DNA of 64,000 bases. It comes from Pachypanchax playfairii (taxonomy: Eukaryota; Chordata; Actinopteri; Cyprinodontiformes; Aplocheilidae). Of this stretch, positions 14,252 through 28,500 are shown one piece after another. Position 1 is the first letter of the stretch; every line of letters starts with the position of its first letter. The translations under genes were made by a program, and so were the position numbers. Location of the stretch: NCBI GenBank assembly GCA_006937955.1, contig SSNP01000051.1, forward strand, positions 1,470,750 to 1,534,749. Reading direction: 5' to 3'. The notes beneath the pieces are model-generated. The model was given only the letters and a program-made list of their open reading frames with translations, searched no databases and was not told the origin of the DNA.

Positions 14252-15343
14252 GACTCATGTAGACCTGTAGAGTCCTGACTGTAGACCTGTAGAGTCCTGA
14301 CTGTAGACCTGTAGAGTCTGGACTGTAGGCCTGTAGAGTCTGGACTGTAGACCTGTAGAGTCTGGACTGTAGACCTGCAGAGTCCTGACTGTAGACCTGT
14401 AGAGTCTAGACTTTAGACCTGCAGAGTCTGGACTGTAGACCTGCAGAGTCTGGACTCTAGACCTCTAGAGTCTGGACTGTAGACCTCTACAGTCCGGACC
14501 GTAGACCTGCAGAGTCTGGACTGTAGACCTGCAGAGTCCGGACTGTAGACCTCTACAGTCTGGACCGTAGACCTGCAGAGTCTGGACTCTAGACCTCTAG
14601 AGTCTGGACTGTAGACCTCTACAGTCCGGACTGTAGACCCGCAGAGTCTGGACTGTAGACCTCTAGAGTCCGGACTGTAGACCTGCAGAGTCCTGACTGT
14701 AGACCTCTAGAGTCCGGACTGTAGACCTCTACAGTCTGGACCGTAGACCTGTGGAGTCCGGACTGTAGACCTGCAGAGTCTGGACTGTAGACCTGTAGAG
14801 TCCTGACTGTGTAGACCTCTAGAGTCCGGACTGTAGACCTGCAGAGTCCTGACTGTAGACCTCTAGAGTCTGGACTCTAGAGGTCTAGAGTCTCTAGAGG
14901 TCTAGAGGTCTAGAGTCTCTAGAGGTCTAGAGGTCTACAGTCCGGATTCTAGACCTCTAGAGTCTGGACTGTAGACCTGCAGAGTCCGGACTGTAGACCT
15001 GCAGAGTCCTGACTGTAGACCTGTAGAGTCTGGACTGTAGACCTCTAAAATCTGGACTGTAGACCTGTAGAGTCTGGACTGTAGACCTCTAGAGTCTGGA
15101 CTGTAGACCTGCAGAGTCTGGACTGTAGACCTGTAGAGTCTGGACCATAGACCTGTAGAGTCTGGACTGTAGACCTGTAGAGTCTGGACCGTAGACCTGT
15201 AGAGTCTGGACCGTGCCTGTAGAGTCTGGACTGTAGACTTGTAGAGTCTGGACTGTAGCCCTCTAGAGTCTGGACTGTAGACCTGCAGAGTCTGGACTGT
15301 AGACCTGCAGAGTCTGGACTGTAGACCTGTAGAGTCTGGACCA
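14252..15343. repeat. 22-bp minisatellite, left segment
   Basis: Tandem units of 22 bp containing GTAGACCTGTAGAGTCTGG, about 50 copies. Main variants are CTGCAG or CTCTAGAG in place of CTGTAGAG, and TCCGGAC or TCCTGAC in place of TCTGGAC. A palindromic XbaI-type patch (TCTAGAGGTCTAGAG, about 14875-14935) inverts the unit locally. The minus strand frames are open by chance of unit composition and are not genes. Confidence 0.97.
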
Positions 15344-16537
15344 CGGGCCCGGATATAGGCATGGGCAAGGAGGGGCAATGCCCCCCTAAATGCCGTGACT
15401 GCCCCCCCAAACCTAATGGCAGGCAAAAAACCAAAATTTAAAACATATCTGTAGGAAAGTGGTCTGAGCGCTGTCTGCTCTCTGTCCCTCCTTCAAAGTA
15501 GCCTCTGATTGGTAGATACATAAGGAGGGCGTCACTTCAGTTCCTTGCTTGTGGTAAACCTGAACTCCACGTCTCATTCTCACAGCAGAGTTAGCAGACA
15601 CAGAGCCGTCAGCAGAGCTCAGCTCAGCCGCTGTTTCGAGTTTTCCTCTGCCGTCTGTCACCGAAATTATTTGGCTACTTATCCCAAAACGCGTTCTTGT
15701 TCTCTGAAAGAACTTCTCTCCCTGTCTCTGTCGCGCTCTCGTAGTTTTTGTCGGCTAATTTGAGCCGAGTCACTATGTGCAGATTTCTAGTTGCTAAAGC
15801 TACTACTGGCAGTTGTAGCGAAGCTGCCGCTGGCAATGCCAAGACCTCAGCAGGAGCTGAGTAGGAATCTTTACCCGGCTCGTCGGGCTGTACAGCTCCT
15901 CAACTCGCCACAACTTCTCCCCCCTGCGCCCAGTCTAGTCCCAGTACCTCGATTTCCTCCGGCTGCACAAGCACCACAGCCCCCGCTGTCCCCGGCTCAG
16001 TAGTGGCCGCGACTGATATCGACACGGGCTTGAACGCTATATATATATATATAAGATATAAGCCATGCTGTGTGCAGAACTGAAGATATGAAAGAAACAG
16101 AATGCACAAAAAGATATTAAAAAAGGAAATGAATAAAAAATGAAAGGATAAAAAGATAGACAGACAGACATAAGTAGATAGAGGAGAAAGAGACAAGCCA
16201 GACAGATTAAAAAAATAAAAAATAATAAAAAAACACACAAAATTTATAAAAAAAAGATAAATGCAGCCTCAACGGGACAGCAGCCAGTGTCCTATTTGTG
16301 CCGGTCCCAAGCCCGGGTAAATGCAGAGGGTAGTGTCAAAGGGCATCCAACATAAAACCTAAGACAAATCAAATGGATCAAAGGAGAAGATAGATAGTTA
16401 AACTGTTATGATTATAGCAAAGTTATTATAGTCTTCTATACGTCTGAGGGGTTAGGGAGGATTTTACACCTCAAAATATTTGCCCCCCTGAAAATTCTGC
16501 CTGCACCCTGTGGTGGGGTTGTCTAAATCCGGCCCTG
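15344..16537 (+). mobile_element. Non-autonomous hAT-type element inserted in the 22-bp array
   Basis: Ends are inverted (CGGGCCCGGATATAG at the left, CTAAATCCGGCCCTG at the right). The 8-bp CTGGACCA is duplicated exactly on both sides (15336-15343 and 16538-16545) and is itself array sequence. Inside are a CpG-rich promoter-like part (about 15560-15780) and then an Ala/Ser/Thr/Pro-rich frame ending VVAATDIDTGLN (about 15800-16035) with one in-frame TAG, plausibly the N-terminus of a hAT transposase. An (AT)n tract, an A-rich region and a LINE/SINE tail follow. The transposase catalytic region is absent. Confidence 0.85.
16280..16385 (+). mobile_element. LINE/SINE tail fragment within the hAT element
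   Basis: The block around GTGCCGGTCCCAAGCCCGGG followed by TAAATGCAGAGGGT, AGGGCATCCAACATAAAACC and CAAATCAAATGGATCA matches a 3' tail very common in teleost retroelements, as I remember it. It is nested in or carried by the hAT element. Confidence 0.6.
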
Positions 16538-19500
16538 CTGGACCATAGACCTGTAGAGTCTGGACCGTAGACCTGTAGAGTCTGGACTGTAGACCTGCAG
16601 AGTCCGGACTGTAGACCTGTAGAGTCTGGACTGTAGACCTGCAGAGTCCGGACCGTAGACCTGTAGAGTCTGGACTGTAGGCCTGTAGAGTCTGGACTGT
16701 AGACCTGCAGAGTCCGGACTGTAGACCTGTAGAGTCCGGACTGTAGACATGCAGAGTCACGACTGTAGATCTCTAGAGTCTGGACTCTAGACCTGCAGAG
16801 TCTGGACCGTAGACCTGTAGAGTCTGGACCGTAGACCTGTAGAGTCTGGATTGTAGACCTGCAGAGTCCGGACTGTAGACCTGCAGAGTCACGACTGTAG
16901 ATCTATAGAGTCTGGACTCTAGACCTGCAGAGTCACGACTGTAGATCTATAGAGTCTGGACTCTAGACCTGCAGAGTCCGAACTGTAGACCTGTAGAGCC
17001 TGGACTGTAGACCTGTAGAGTCCCGACTGTAGACCTGCAGAGTCTGGACTGTAGCTCTATAGAGTCTGGACTGTAGACCTGTAGAGTCCCGACTGTAGAC
17101 CTGTAGAGTCCCGACTGTAGACCTGCAGAGTCTGGACTGTAGATCTATAGAGTCTGGACCATAGACCTGTAGAGTCTGGACTGTAGACCTGTAAAGTCTG
17201 GACCGTAGACCTGCAGAGTCTGGACTGTAGACCTGCAGAGTCACGACTGTAGATCTCTAGAGTCTGGACTGTAGACCTCTAGAGTCTGGACCATAGACCC
17301 GTAGAGTCTGGACTGTAGACCTGCAGAGTCCGGACTGTAGACCTGCAGAGTCCTGACTGAAGACCTGTAGAGTCTGGACTGTAGACCTCTAAAGTCTGGA
17401 CTGTAGACCTGTAGAGTCCTGACTGTAGACCTGTAGAGTCTGGACTGTAGGCCTGTAGAGTCTGGACTGTAGACCTGTAGAGTCTGGACTGTAGACCTGT
17501 AGAGTCTGGACTGTAGACCTGTAGAGTCTGGACTGTAGACCTGTAGAGTCTGGACTGTAGACCTGTAGAGTCTGGACTGTAGACCTGTAGAGTCTGGACT
17601 GTAGACCTGTAGAGTCTGGACTGTAGAGTCTGGACTGTAGACCTGTAGAGTCTGGACCGTAGACCTGTAGAGTCTGGACTGTAGGCCTGTAGAGTCTGGA
17701 CTGTAGACCTGTAGAGTCTGGACTGTAGACCTGTAGAGTCTGGACCGTAGACCTGCAGAGTCTTGACCGTAGACCTGTAGAGTCTGGACTGTAGACCTGT
17801 AGAGTCTGGACTGTAGACCTGTAGAGTCTGGACTGTAGGCCTGTAGAGTCTGGACTGTAGAGTCTGGACCGTAGACCTGTAGAGTCTGGACTGTAGACCT
17901 GTAGAGTCTGGACTGTAGACCTGTAGAGTCTGGACTGTAGACCTGTAGAGTCTGGACTGTAGACCTCTACAGTCCGGACTGTAGACCTGCAGAGTCTGGA
18001 CTGTAGACCTGCAGAGTCCGGACTGTAGACCTCTACAGTCTGGACCGTAGACCTGCAGAGTCTGGACTCTAGACCTCTAGAGTCTGGACTGTAGACCTCT
18101 ACAGTCCGGACCGTAGACCTGCAGAGTCTGGACTGTAGACCTGCAGAGTCCGGACTGTAGACCTGTAGAGTCTGGACCGTAGACCTGCAGAGTCTGGACT
18201 CTAGACCTCTAGAGTCTGGACTGTAGACCTCTAGAGTCCGGACTCTAGACCTCTGCAGTCTGGACCGTAGACCTGTGGAGTCCGGACTGTAGACCTGTAG
18301 AGTCTGGACTGTAGACCTATAGAGTCTGGACTGTAGACCTCTAAAGTCTGGACTGTAGACCTGTAGAGTCTGGACTGTAGGCCTGTAGAGTCTGGACTGT
18401 AGACCTGTAGAGTCTGGACTGTAGGCCTGTAGAGTCTGGACTGTAGAGTCTGGACCGTAGACCTGTGGAGTCCGGACTGTAGACCTGTAGAGTCTGGACC
18501 GTAGATCTGTAGAGTCTGGACCGTAGACCTGTAGAGTCTGGACCGTAGACCTGCAGAGTCTTGACCGTAGACCTGTAGAGTCTGGACTGTAGACCTGTAG
18601 AGTCTGGACTGTAGAGTCTGGACTGTAGACCTGTAGAGTCTGGACCGTAGACCTGTAGAGTCTGGACTGTAGACCTGTAGAGTCTGGACCGTCTGGACCG
18701 TAGACCTGTAGAGTCTGGACCGTAGACCTGTAGAGTCTGGACCGTCTGGACCGTAGACCTGCAGAGTCCTGACTGTAGACCTGTAGAGTCTAGACTTTAG
18801 ACCTGCAGAGTCTGGACTGTAGACCTGCAGAGTCTGGACTCTAGACCTCTAGAGTCTGGACTGTAGACCTCTACAGTCCGGACCGTAGACCTGCAGAGTC
18901 TGGACTGTAGACCTGCAGAGTCCGGACTGTAGACCTCTACAGTCTGGACCGTAGACCTGCAGAGTCTGGACTCTAGACCTCTAGAGTCTGGACTGTAGAC
19001 CTCTACAGTCCGGACTGTAGACCCGCAGAGTCTGGACTGTAGACCTGCAGAGTCCGGACTGTAGACCTGCAGAGTCCTGACTGTAGACCTCTAGAGTCCG
19101 GACTCTAGACCTCTAGAGTCTGGACTCTAGACCTCTGCAGTCTGGACCGTAGACCTGTGGAGTCCGGACTGTAGACCTGTAGAGTCTGGACCGTAGACCT
19201 GTAGAGTCTGGACCGTAGACCTGTAGAGTCTGGACCGTAGATCTGTAGAGTCTGGACGGTAGACCTGTAGAGTCTGGACCGTAGACCTGTAGAGTCTGGA
19301 CCGTAGGCCTGTAGAGTCTGGACTGTAGACCTGTAGAGTCTGGACTGTAGACCTGTAGAGTCTGGACTGTAGAGTCTGGACTGTAGACCTGTAGAGTCTG
19401 GACCGTAGACCTGTAGAGTCTGGACTGTAGACCTGTAGAGGCTGGACCGTAGACCTGTAGAGTCTGGACCGTAGACCTGCAGAGTCTGGACTGTAGATCT

Positions 19501-22500
19501 ATAGAGTCTGGACCGTAGACCTGTAGAGTCTGGACTGTAGACCTGTAGAGTCTGGACTGTAGAGTCTGGACTGTAGACCTGTAGAGTCTGGACCGTAGAC
19601 CTGTAGAGTCTGGACTGTAGGCCTGTAGAGTCTGGACCGTAGACCTGTAGAGTCTTGACTGTAGACCTGTAGAGTCTGGACTTTAGACCTGTAGAATAGA
19701 GTCTGGACCGTAGACCTGTAGAGTCTGGACCGTCTGGACCGTAGATCTGTAGAGTCTGGACCGTAGACCTGTAGAGTCTGGACCGTAGACCTGTAGAGTC
19801 TGGACTGTAGACCTGTAGAGTCTGGACTGTAGACCTGTAGAGTCTGGACTGTAGAGTCTGGACTGTAGACCTGTAGAGTCTAGACTTTAGACCTGCAGAG
19901 TCTGGACTGTAGACCTGCAGAGTCTGGACTCTAGACCTCTAGAGTCTGGACTGTAGACCTCTACAGTCCGGACCGTAGACCTGCAGAGTCTGGACTGTAG
20001 ACCTGCAGAGTCCGGACTGTAGACCTCTACAGTCTGGACCGTAGACCTGTAGAGTCTGGACTGTAGACCTGTAGAGTCTGGACCGTAGACCTGCAGAGTC
20101 TTGACCGTAGACCTGTAGAGTCTGGACTGTAGACCTGTAGAGTCTGGACTGTAGAGTCTGGACTGTAGACCTGTAGAGTCTGGACCGTAGACCTGTAGAG
20201 TCTGGACTGTAGACCTGTAGAGTCTGGACCGTAGACCTGCAGAGTCTTGACCGTAGACCTGTAGAGTCTGGACTGTAGACCTGTAGAGTCCGGACTGTAG
20301 ACCTCTACAGTCTGGACCGTAGACCTGCAGAGTCTGGACTGTAGACCTGTAGAGTCTGGACTGTAGAGTCTGGACTGTAGACCTGTAGAGTCTGGACCGT
20401 AGGCCTGTAGAGTCTGGACTGTAGACCTGTACAGTCCGGACCGTAGACCTGCAGAGTCTGGACTGTAGACCTGCAGAGTCCGGACTGTAGACCTCTGCAG
20501 TCTGGACCGTAGACCTGTGGAGTCTGGACTGTAGACCTGTAGAGTCTGGACCGTAGACCTGTAGAGTCTGGACCGTAGACCTGTAGAGTCTGGACTGTAG
20601 ACCTGTAGAGTCTGGACCGTAGACCTGTAGAGTCTGGACTGTAGACCTGTAGAGTCTGGACTTTAGACCTGTAGAATAGAGTCTAGACCGTAGACCTGTA
20701 GAGTCTGGACTGTAGACCTGTAGAGTCTGGACCGTAGACCTGTAGAGTCTGGACCGTAGACCTGTAGAGTCTGGACCGTCTGGACCGTAGACCTGTAGAG
20801 TCTGGACCGTAGACCTGTAGAGTCTGGACCGTAGACCTGTAGAGTCTGGACTGTAGACCTGTAGAGTCTGGACTGTAGACCTCTAAAGTCTGGACTGTAG
20901 ACCTGTAGAGTCTGGACTGTAGACCTGTAGAGTCTGGACCGTAGACCTGTAGAGTCTGGACTGTAGAGTCTGGACTGTAGACCTGTAGAGTCTGGACCGT
21001 AGACCTGCAGAGTCTTGACCGTAGACCTGTAGAGTCTGGACTGTAGACCTGTAGAGTCTGGACCGTAGACCTGTAGAGTCTGGACCGTAGACCTGTAGAG
21101 TCTGGACCGTAGACCTGTAGAGTCTGGACTGTAGACCTGCAGAGTCCGGACTGTAGACCTGCAGAGTCCTGACTGAAGACCTGTAGAGTCTGGACTCTAG
21201 ACCTCTAGAGTCTGGACTGTAGACCTCTACAGTCCGGACCGTAGACCTGCAGAGTCTGGACTGTAGACCTGCAGAGTCCGGACTGTAGACCTCTACAGTC
21301 TGGACCGTAGACCTGCAGAGTCTGGACTCTAGACCTGCAGAGTCCGGACTGTAGACCTCTACAGTCTGGACCGTAGACCTGCAGAGTCTGGACTGTAGAC
21401 CTCTAGAGTCCGGACTCTAGACCTCTGCAGTCTGGACCGTAGACCTGTGGAGTCCGGACTGTAGACCTGTAGAGTCTGGACCGTAGACCTGTAGAGTCTG
21501 GACCGTAGACCTGTAGAGTCTGGACTGTAGACCTGCAGAGTCCGGACTGTAGACCTCTACAGTCTGGACCGTAGACCTGCAGAGTCTGGACTCTAGACCT
21601 CTAGAGTCTGGACTGTAGACCTCTACAGTCCGGACTGTAGACCCGCAGAGTCTGGACTGTAGACCTGTAGAGTCTGGACCGTAGACCTGTAGAGTCTGGA
21701 CTGTAGACCTGTAGAGTCTGGACCTAGACCTCTAGAGTCTGGACTGTAGACCTCTACAGTCCGGACTGTAGACCTGCAGAGTCTGGACTGTAGACCTGTA
21801 GAGTCTGGACTGTAGACCTGTAGAGTCTGGACTTTAGACCTGTAGAATAGAGTCTAGACCGTAGACCTGTAGAGTCTTGACCGTAGACCTGTAGAGTCTG
21901 GACCGTAGTCCTGTAGAGTCTTGCCCGTAGACCTGTGGAGTCTGGACTGTAGACCTGTAGAGTCTGGACTGTAGGCCTGTAGAGTCTGGACTGTAGACCT
22001 GTAGAGTCTGGACTGTAGACCTCTAAAGTCTGGACTGTAGACCTGTAGAGTCTGGACTGTAGACCTGTAGAGTCTGGACTGTAGACCTCTAGAGTCTGGA
22101 CTGTAGACCTGTAGAGTCTGGACTGTAGCCCTCTAGAGTCTGGACTGTAGACCTCTACAGTCCGGACTGTAGACCCGCAGAGTCCGGACTGTAGACCTGC
22201 AGAGTCTGGACTGTAGACCTCTAGAGTCCGGACTGTAGACCTCTAGAGTCTGGACTCTAGACCTCTGCAGTCTGGACCGTAGACCTGTGGAGTCCGGACG
22301 TAGACCTGCAGAGTCCTGACTGTAGACCTGTAGAGTCTAGACTTTAGACCTGCAGAGTCTGGACTGTAGACCTGCAGAGTCTGGACTGTAGACCTCTACA
22401 GTCTCGACCGTAGACCTGCAGAGTCTGGACTCTAGACCTCTAGAGTCTGGACTGTAGACCTCTACAGTCCGGACCGTAGACCTGCAGAGTCTGGACTGTA

Positions 22501-25500
22501 GACCTGCAGAGTCCGGACTGTAGACCTCTACAGTCTGGACCGTAGACCTGTAGAGTCTGGACTGTAGACCTGTAGAGTCTGGACCGTAGACCTGTAGAGT
22601 CTGGACCGTAGACCTGTAGAGTCTGGACCGTAGATCTGTAGAGTCTGGACTGTAGAGTCTGGACTGTAGACCTGTAGAGTCTGGACCGTAGACCTGTAGA
22701 GTCTGGACTGTAGACCTGTAGAGTCTGGACCGTAGACCTGTAGAGTCTGGACTGTAGGCCTGTAGAGTCTGGACCGTAGACCTGCAGAGTCTTGACCGTA
22801 GACCTGTAGAGTCTGGACTGTAGAGTCTGGACTGTAGACCTGTAGAGTCTGGACTGTAGACCTGTAGAGTCTGGACTGTAGGCCTGTAGAGTCTGGACTG
22901 TAGACCTCTAGAGTCTGGACTGTAGACCTGTAGAGTCTGGACTGTAGACCTGTAGAGTCTGGACCGTAGACCTGTAGAGTCTGGACCGTAGACCTGTAGA
23001 GTCTGGACTGTAGACCTGTAGAGTCTGCACTGTAGACCTGTAGAGTCTGGACTGTAGAGTCTGGACTGTAGACCTGTAGAGTCTGGACCGTAGACCTGTA
23101 GAGTCTGGACTGTAGGCCTGTAGAGTCTGGACTGTAGACCTCTAGAGTCTGGACTGTAGACCTGTAGAGTCTGGACTGTAGACCTGTAGAATAGAGTCTA
23201 GACCGTAGACCTGTAGAGTCTGGACTGTAGACCTGTAGAGTCTGGACTGTAGGCCTGTAGAGTCTGGACTGTAGACCTGTAGAGTCTGGACTGTAGACCT
23301 GTAGAGTCTGGACTTTAGACCTGCAGAGTCTGGACTGTAGACCTGCAGAGTCTGGACTGTAGACCTCTACAGTCTGGACCGTAGACCTGCAGAGTCTGGA
23401 CTGTAGACCTCTAGAGTCTGGACTGTAGGCCTGTAGAGTCTGGACTGTAGACCTGTAGAGTCTGGACTGTAGACCTGTAGAGTCTGGACTGTAGAGTCTG
23501 GACTGTAGACCTGTAGAGTCTGGACTGTAGACCTGTAGAGTCTGGACTTTAGACCTGTAGAATAGAGTCTAGACCGTAGGCCTGTAGAGTCTGGACCGTA
23601 GACCTGTAGAGTCTGGACCGTGCCTGTAGAGTCTGGACTGTAGACTTGTAGAGTCTGGACTGTAGACCTCTAGAGTCCGGACTCTAGACCTCTAGAGTCT
23701 GGACTGTAGACCTCTACAGTCTGGACCGTAGACCTGTAGAGTCTGGACTGTAGACCTGTAGAGTCTGGACTGTAGACCTCTAAAGTCTGGACTGTAGACC
23801 TGTAGAGTCTGGACTGTAGGCCTGTAGAGTCTGGACTGTAGACCTGTAGAGTCTGGACTGTAGGCCTGTAGAGTCTGGACTGTAGACCTGTAGAGTCTGG
23901 ACTGTAGACCTGTAGAGTCCTGACTGTGTAGACCTCTAGAGTCCGGACTGTAGACCTGCAGAGTCCTGACTGTAGACCTCTAGAGTCTGGACTGTAGACC
24001 TCTACAGTCCGGACCGTAGACCTGCAGAGTCTGGACTGTAGACCTGTAGAGTCCGGACTGTAGACCTCTACAGTCTGGACCGTAGACCTGCAGAGTCTGG
24101 ACTCTAGACCTCTAGAGTCTGGACTGTAGACCTCTACAGTCCGGACCGTAGACCTGCAGAGTCTGGACTGTAGACCTGTAGAGTCTGGACTGTAGACCTG
24201 TAGAGTCTGGACCGTAGACCTGTAGAGTCTGGACTGTAGGCCTGTAGAGTCTGGACTGTAGACCTGTAGAGTCTGGACTGTAGACCTGCAGAGTCTGGAC
24301 TCTAGACCTCTAGAGTCTGGACTGTAGACCTCTACAGTCCGGACCGTAGACCTGTAGAGTCTGGACTGTAGACCTGTAGAGTCTGGACTGTAGACCTCTA
24401 GAGTCTGGACTTTAGACCTGCAGAGTCTGGACTGTAGACCTGCAGAGTCTGGACTCTAGACCTCTAGAGTCTGGACTGTAGACCTCTACAGTCCGGACCG
24501 TAGACCTGCAGAGTCTGGACTGTAGACCTGCAGAGTCCGGACTGTAGACCTCTACAGTCTGGACCGTAGACCTGTAGAGTCTGGACCGTAGATCTGTAGA
24601 GTCTGGACTGTAGACCTGTAGAGTCTGGACCGTAGACCTGTAGAGTCTGGACTGTAGGCCTGTAGAGTCTGGACTGTAGACCTGTAGAGTCCGGACTGTA
24701 GACCTGCAGAGTCCTGACTGTAGACCTCTAGAGTCTGGACTGTAGACCTGTAGAGTCTGGACCGTAGACCTGTAGAGTCTGGACTGTAGACCTGTAGAGT
24801 CTGGACCGTAGACCTGCAGAGTCTTGACCGTAGACCTGTAGAGTCTGGACTGTAGACCTGTAGAGTCTGGACTGTAGACCTGTAGAGTCTGGACTTTAGA
24901 CCTGTAGAATAGAGTCTAGACCGTAGACCTGTAGAGTCTGGACTGTAGACCTGTAGAGTCTGGACCGTAGACCTGTAGAGTCTGGACTGTAGACCTGTAG
25001 AGTCTGGACCGTAGACCTGTAGAGTCTGGACTGTAGACCTGTAGAGTCTGGACTGTAGACCTGTAGAGTCTGGACTGTAGACCTCTACAGTCCGGACCGT
25101 AGACCTGCAGAGTCTGGACTGTAGACCTGCAGAGTCCGGACTGTAGACCTCTACAGTCTGGACCGTAGACCTGCAGAGTCTGGACTCTAGACCTCTAGAG
25201 TCTGGACTGTAGACCTCTACAGTCCGGACTGTAGACCCGCAGAGTCTGGACTGTAGCCCTGTAGAGTCTGGACTGTAGACCTGTAGAGTCTGGACTGTAG
25301 ACCTGTAGAGTCTGGACCGTAGACCTGCAGAGTCTTGACCGTAGACCTGTAGAGTCTGGACTGTAGGACTGTAGAGTCTGGACTGTAGACCTGTAGAGTC
25401 TGGACTGTAGACCTGTAGAGTCTGGACTGTAGAGTCTGGACTGTAGACCTGTAGAGTCTGGACCGTAGACCTGTGGAGTCTGGACTGTAGACCTGTAGAG

Positions 25501-28500
25501 TCTGGACCGTAGACCTGTAGAGTCTGGACCGTAGACCTGTAGAGTCTGGACTGTAGACCTGTAGAGTCTGGACTTTAGACCTGTAGAATAGAGTCTAGAC
25601 CGTAGACCTGTAGAGTCTGGCCTGTAGACCTGTAGAGTCTGGACCGTAGACCTGCAGAGTCTTGACCGTAGACCTGTAGAGTCTGGACTGTAGAGTCTAC
25701 AGTCCGGACCGTAGACCTGCAGAGTCTGGACTGTAGACCTGCAGAGTCCGGACTGTAGACCTCTAGAGTCTGGACTCTAGACCTCTGCAGTCTGGACCGT
25801 AGACCTGTGGAGTCCGGACTGTAGACCTGTAGAGTCTGGACTGTAGACCTGTAGAGTAGGACTGTAGACCTGTAGAGTCTAGACTTTAGACCTGCAGAGT
25901 CTGGACTGTAGACCTGCAGAGTCCGGACTGTAGACCTCTACAGTCTGGACCGTAGACCTGCAGAGTCTGGACTCTAGACCTCTAGAGTCTGGACTGTAGA
26001 CCTCTACAGTCCGGACCGTAGACCTGCAGAGTCTGGACTGTAGACCTGCAGAGTCCGGACTGTAGACCTGCAGAGTCTGGACTGTAGACCTCTACAGTCC
26101 GGACTGTAGACCTCTACAGTCTGGACCGTAGACCTGCAGAGTCTGGACTCTAGACCTCTAGAGTCTGGACTGTAGACCTCTACAGTCCGGACTGTAGACC
26201 CGCAGAGTCTGGACCGTAGACCTGTAGAGTCTGGACCGTCTGGACCGTAGACCTGTAGAGTCTGGACCGTAGACCTGTAGAGTCTGGACCGTCTGGACCG
26301 TAGACCTGCAGAGTCCTGACTGTAGACCTGTAGAGTCTAGACTTTAGACCTGCAGAGTCTGGACTGTAGACCTGCAGAGTCTGGACTCTAGACCTCTAGA
26401 GTCTGGACTGTAGACCTCTACAGTCTGGACCGTAGACCTGTAGAGTCTGGACCGTCTGGACCGTAGACCTGTAGAGTCTGGACCGTAGACCTGCAGAGTC
26501 TTGACCGTAGACCTGTAGAGTCTGGACTGTAGACCTGTAGAGACTGGACTGTAGACCTGTAGAGTCTTGACTTTAGACCTGCAGAGTCTGGACTGTAGAC
26601 CTGCAGAGTCTGGACTCTAGACCTCTAGAGTCTGGACTGTAGACCTCTACAGTCCGGACCGTAGACCTGCAGAGTCTGGACTGTAGACCTGCAGAGTCCG
26701 GACTGTAGACCTCTAGAGTCTGGACCGTAGACCTGCAGAGTCTTGACCGTAGACCTGTAGAGTCTGGACTGTATACCTGTAGAGTCTGGACTGTAGAGTC
26801 TGGACTGTAGGACTGTAGAGTCTGGACTGTAGACCTGTAGAGTCTGGACCGTAGACCTGTAGAGTCTGGACCGTAGACCTGTAGAGTCTGGACCGTCTGG
26901 ACTGTAGACCTGTAGAGTCTGGACCGTAGACCTGTAGAGTCTGGACCGTAGACCTGGAGAGTCTGGACTGTAGACCTGTAGAGTCTGGACTGTAGACCTC
27001 TACAGTCCGGACTGTAGACCCGCAGAGTCTGGACTGTAGACCTGCAGAGTCCGGACTGTAGACCTCTACAGTCTGGACCGTAGACCTGTAGAGTCTGGAC
27101 TTTAGACCTGTAGAGTAGAGTCTGGACCGTAGACCTGTAGAGTCTGGACCGTAGACCTGTAGAGTCTGGACTGTAGGCCTGTAGAGTCTGGACTGTAGAC
27201 CTCTACAGTCTGGACCGTAGACCTGCAGAGTCTGGACTGTAGACCTGCAGAGTCTGGACTCTAGCCTGTAGAGTCTGGACTGTAGACCTCTACAGTCCGG
27301 ACCGTAGACCTGCAGAGTCTGGACTGTAGACCTGCAGAGTCCGGACTGTAGACCTCTACAGTCTGGACCGTAGACCTGCAGAGTCTGGACTCTAGACCTC
27401 TAGAGTCTGGACTGTAGACCTCTACAGTCCGGACTGTAGACCCGTAGAGTCTGGACTGTAGACCTGTAGAGTCTGGACCGTAGACCTGCAGAGTCTTGAC
27501 CGTAGACCTGTAGAGTCTGGACTGTAGACCTGTAGAGTCTGGACTGTAGAGTCTGGACTGTAGACCTGTAGAGTCTGGACCGTAGACCTGTAGAGTCTGG
27601 ACTGTAGACCTGTAGAGTCTGGACCGTAGACCTGCAGAGTCTTGACCGTAGACCTGTAGAGTCTGGACTGTAGACCTGTAGAGTCTGGACCGTAGACCTG
27701 TAGAGTCTGGACCGTAGACCTGTAGAGTCTGGACCGTAGACCTGTAGAGTCTGGACTGTAGACCTGTAGAGTCTGGACTGTAGACCTGTAGAGTCTGGAC
27801 TGTAGAGTCTGGACTGTAGACCTGTAGAGTCTGGACCGTAGACCTGTAGAGTCTGGACTGTAGACCTCTACAGTCCGGACCGTAGACCTGCAGAGTCTGG
27901 ACTGTAGACCTGCAGAGTCCGGACTGTAGACCTCTACAGTCTGGACCGTAGACCTGCAGAGTCTGGACTCTAGACCTCTAGAGTCTGGACTGTAGACCTC
28001 TACAGTCCGGACTGTAGACCTGTAGAGTCTGGACTGTAGACCTGTAGAGTCTGGACTGTAGGCCTGTAGAGTCTGGACTGTAGACCTGTAGAGTCTGGAC
28101 TGTAGCCCTCTAGAGTCTGGACTGTAGACCTCTACAGTCCGGACCGTAGACCTGCAGAGTCTGGACTGTAGACCTGCAGAGTCCGGACTGTAGACCTCTG
28201 CAGTCTGGACCGTAGACCTGTGGAGTCCGGACTGTAGACCTGTAGAGTCTGGACTGTAGACCTGTAGAGTCTGGACCGTAGACCTGTAGAGTCTGGACTG
28301 TAGGCCTGTAGAGTCTGGACTGTAGACCTGTAGAGTCTGGACTGTAGGCCTGTAGAGTCTGGACTGTAGACCTGTAGAGTCTGGACTGTAGACCTGCAGA
28401 GTCCGGACTGTAGACCTCTACAGTCTGGACTGTAGACCTGTAGAGTCTGGACTGTAGACCTCTAAAGTCTGGACTGTAGACCTGTAGAGTCTGGACTGTA

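Noticed and set aside
14935..15434. Long minus strand open frames in the 22-bp array (STVQTLQVYSPDSTGLQSRL-type repeats), also at 16464-16760, 16963-17244 and 28110-28562
   Set aside because: 22 bp is not a multiple of 3, so three units give a 22-residue period in any frame. The frames are open because the unit has few stops on that strand. No unit-independent coding signal, start context or domain is seen.
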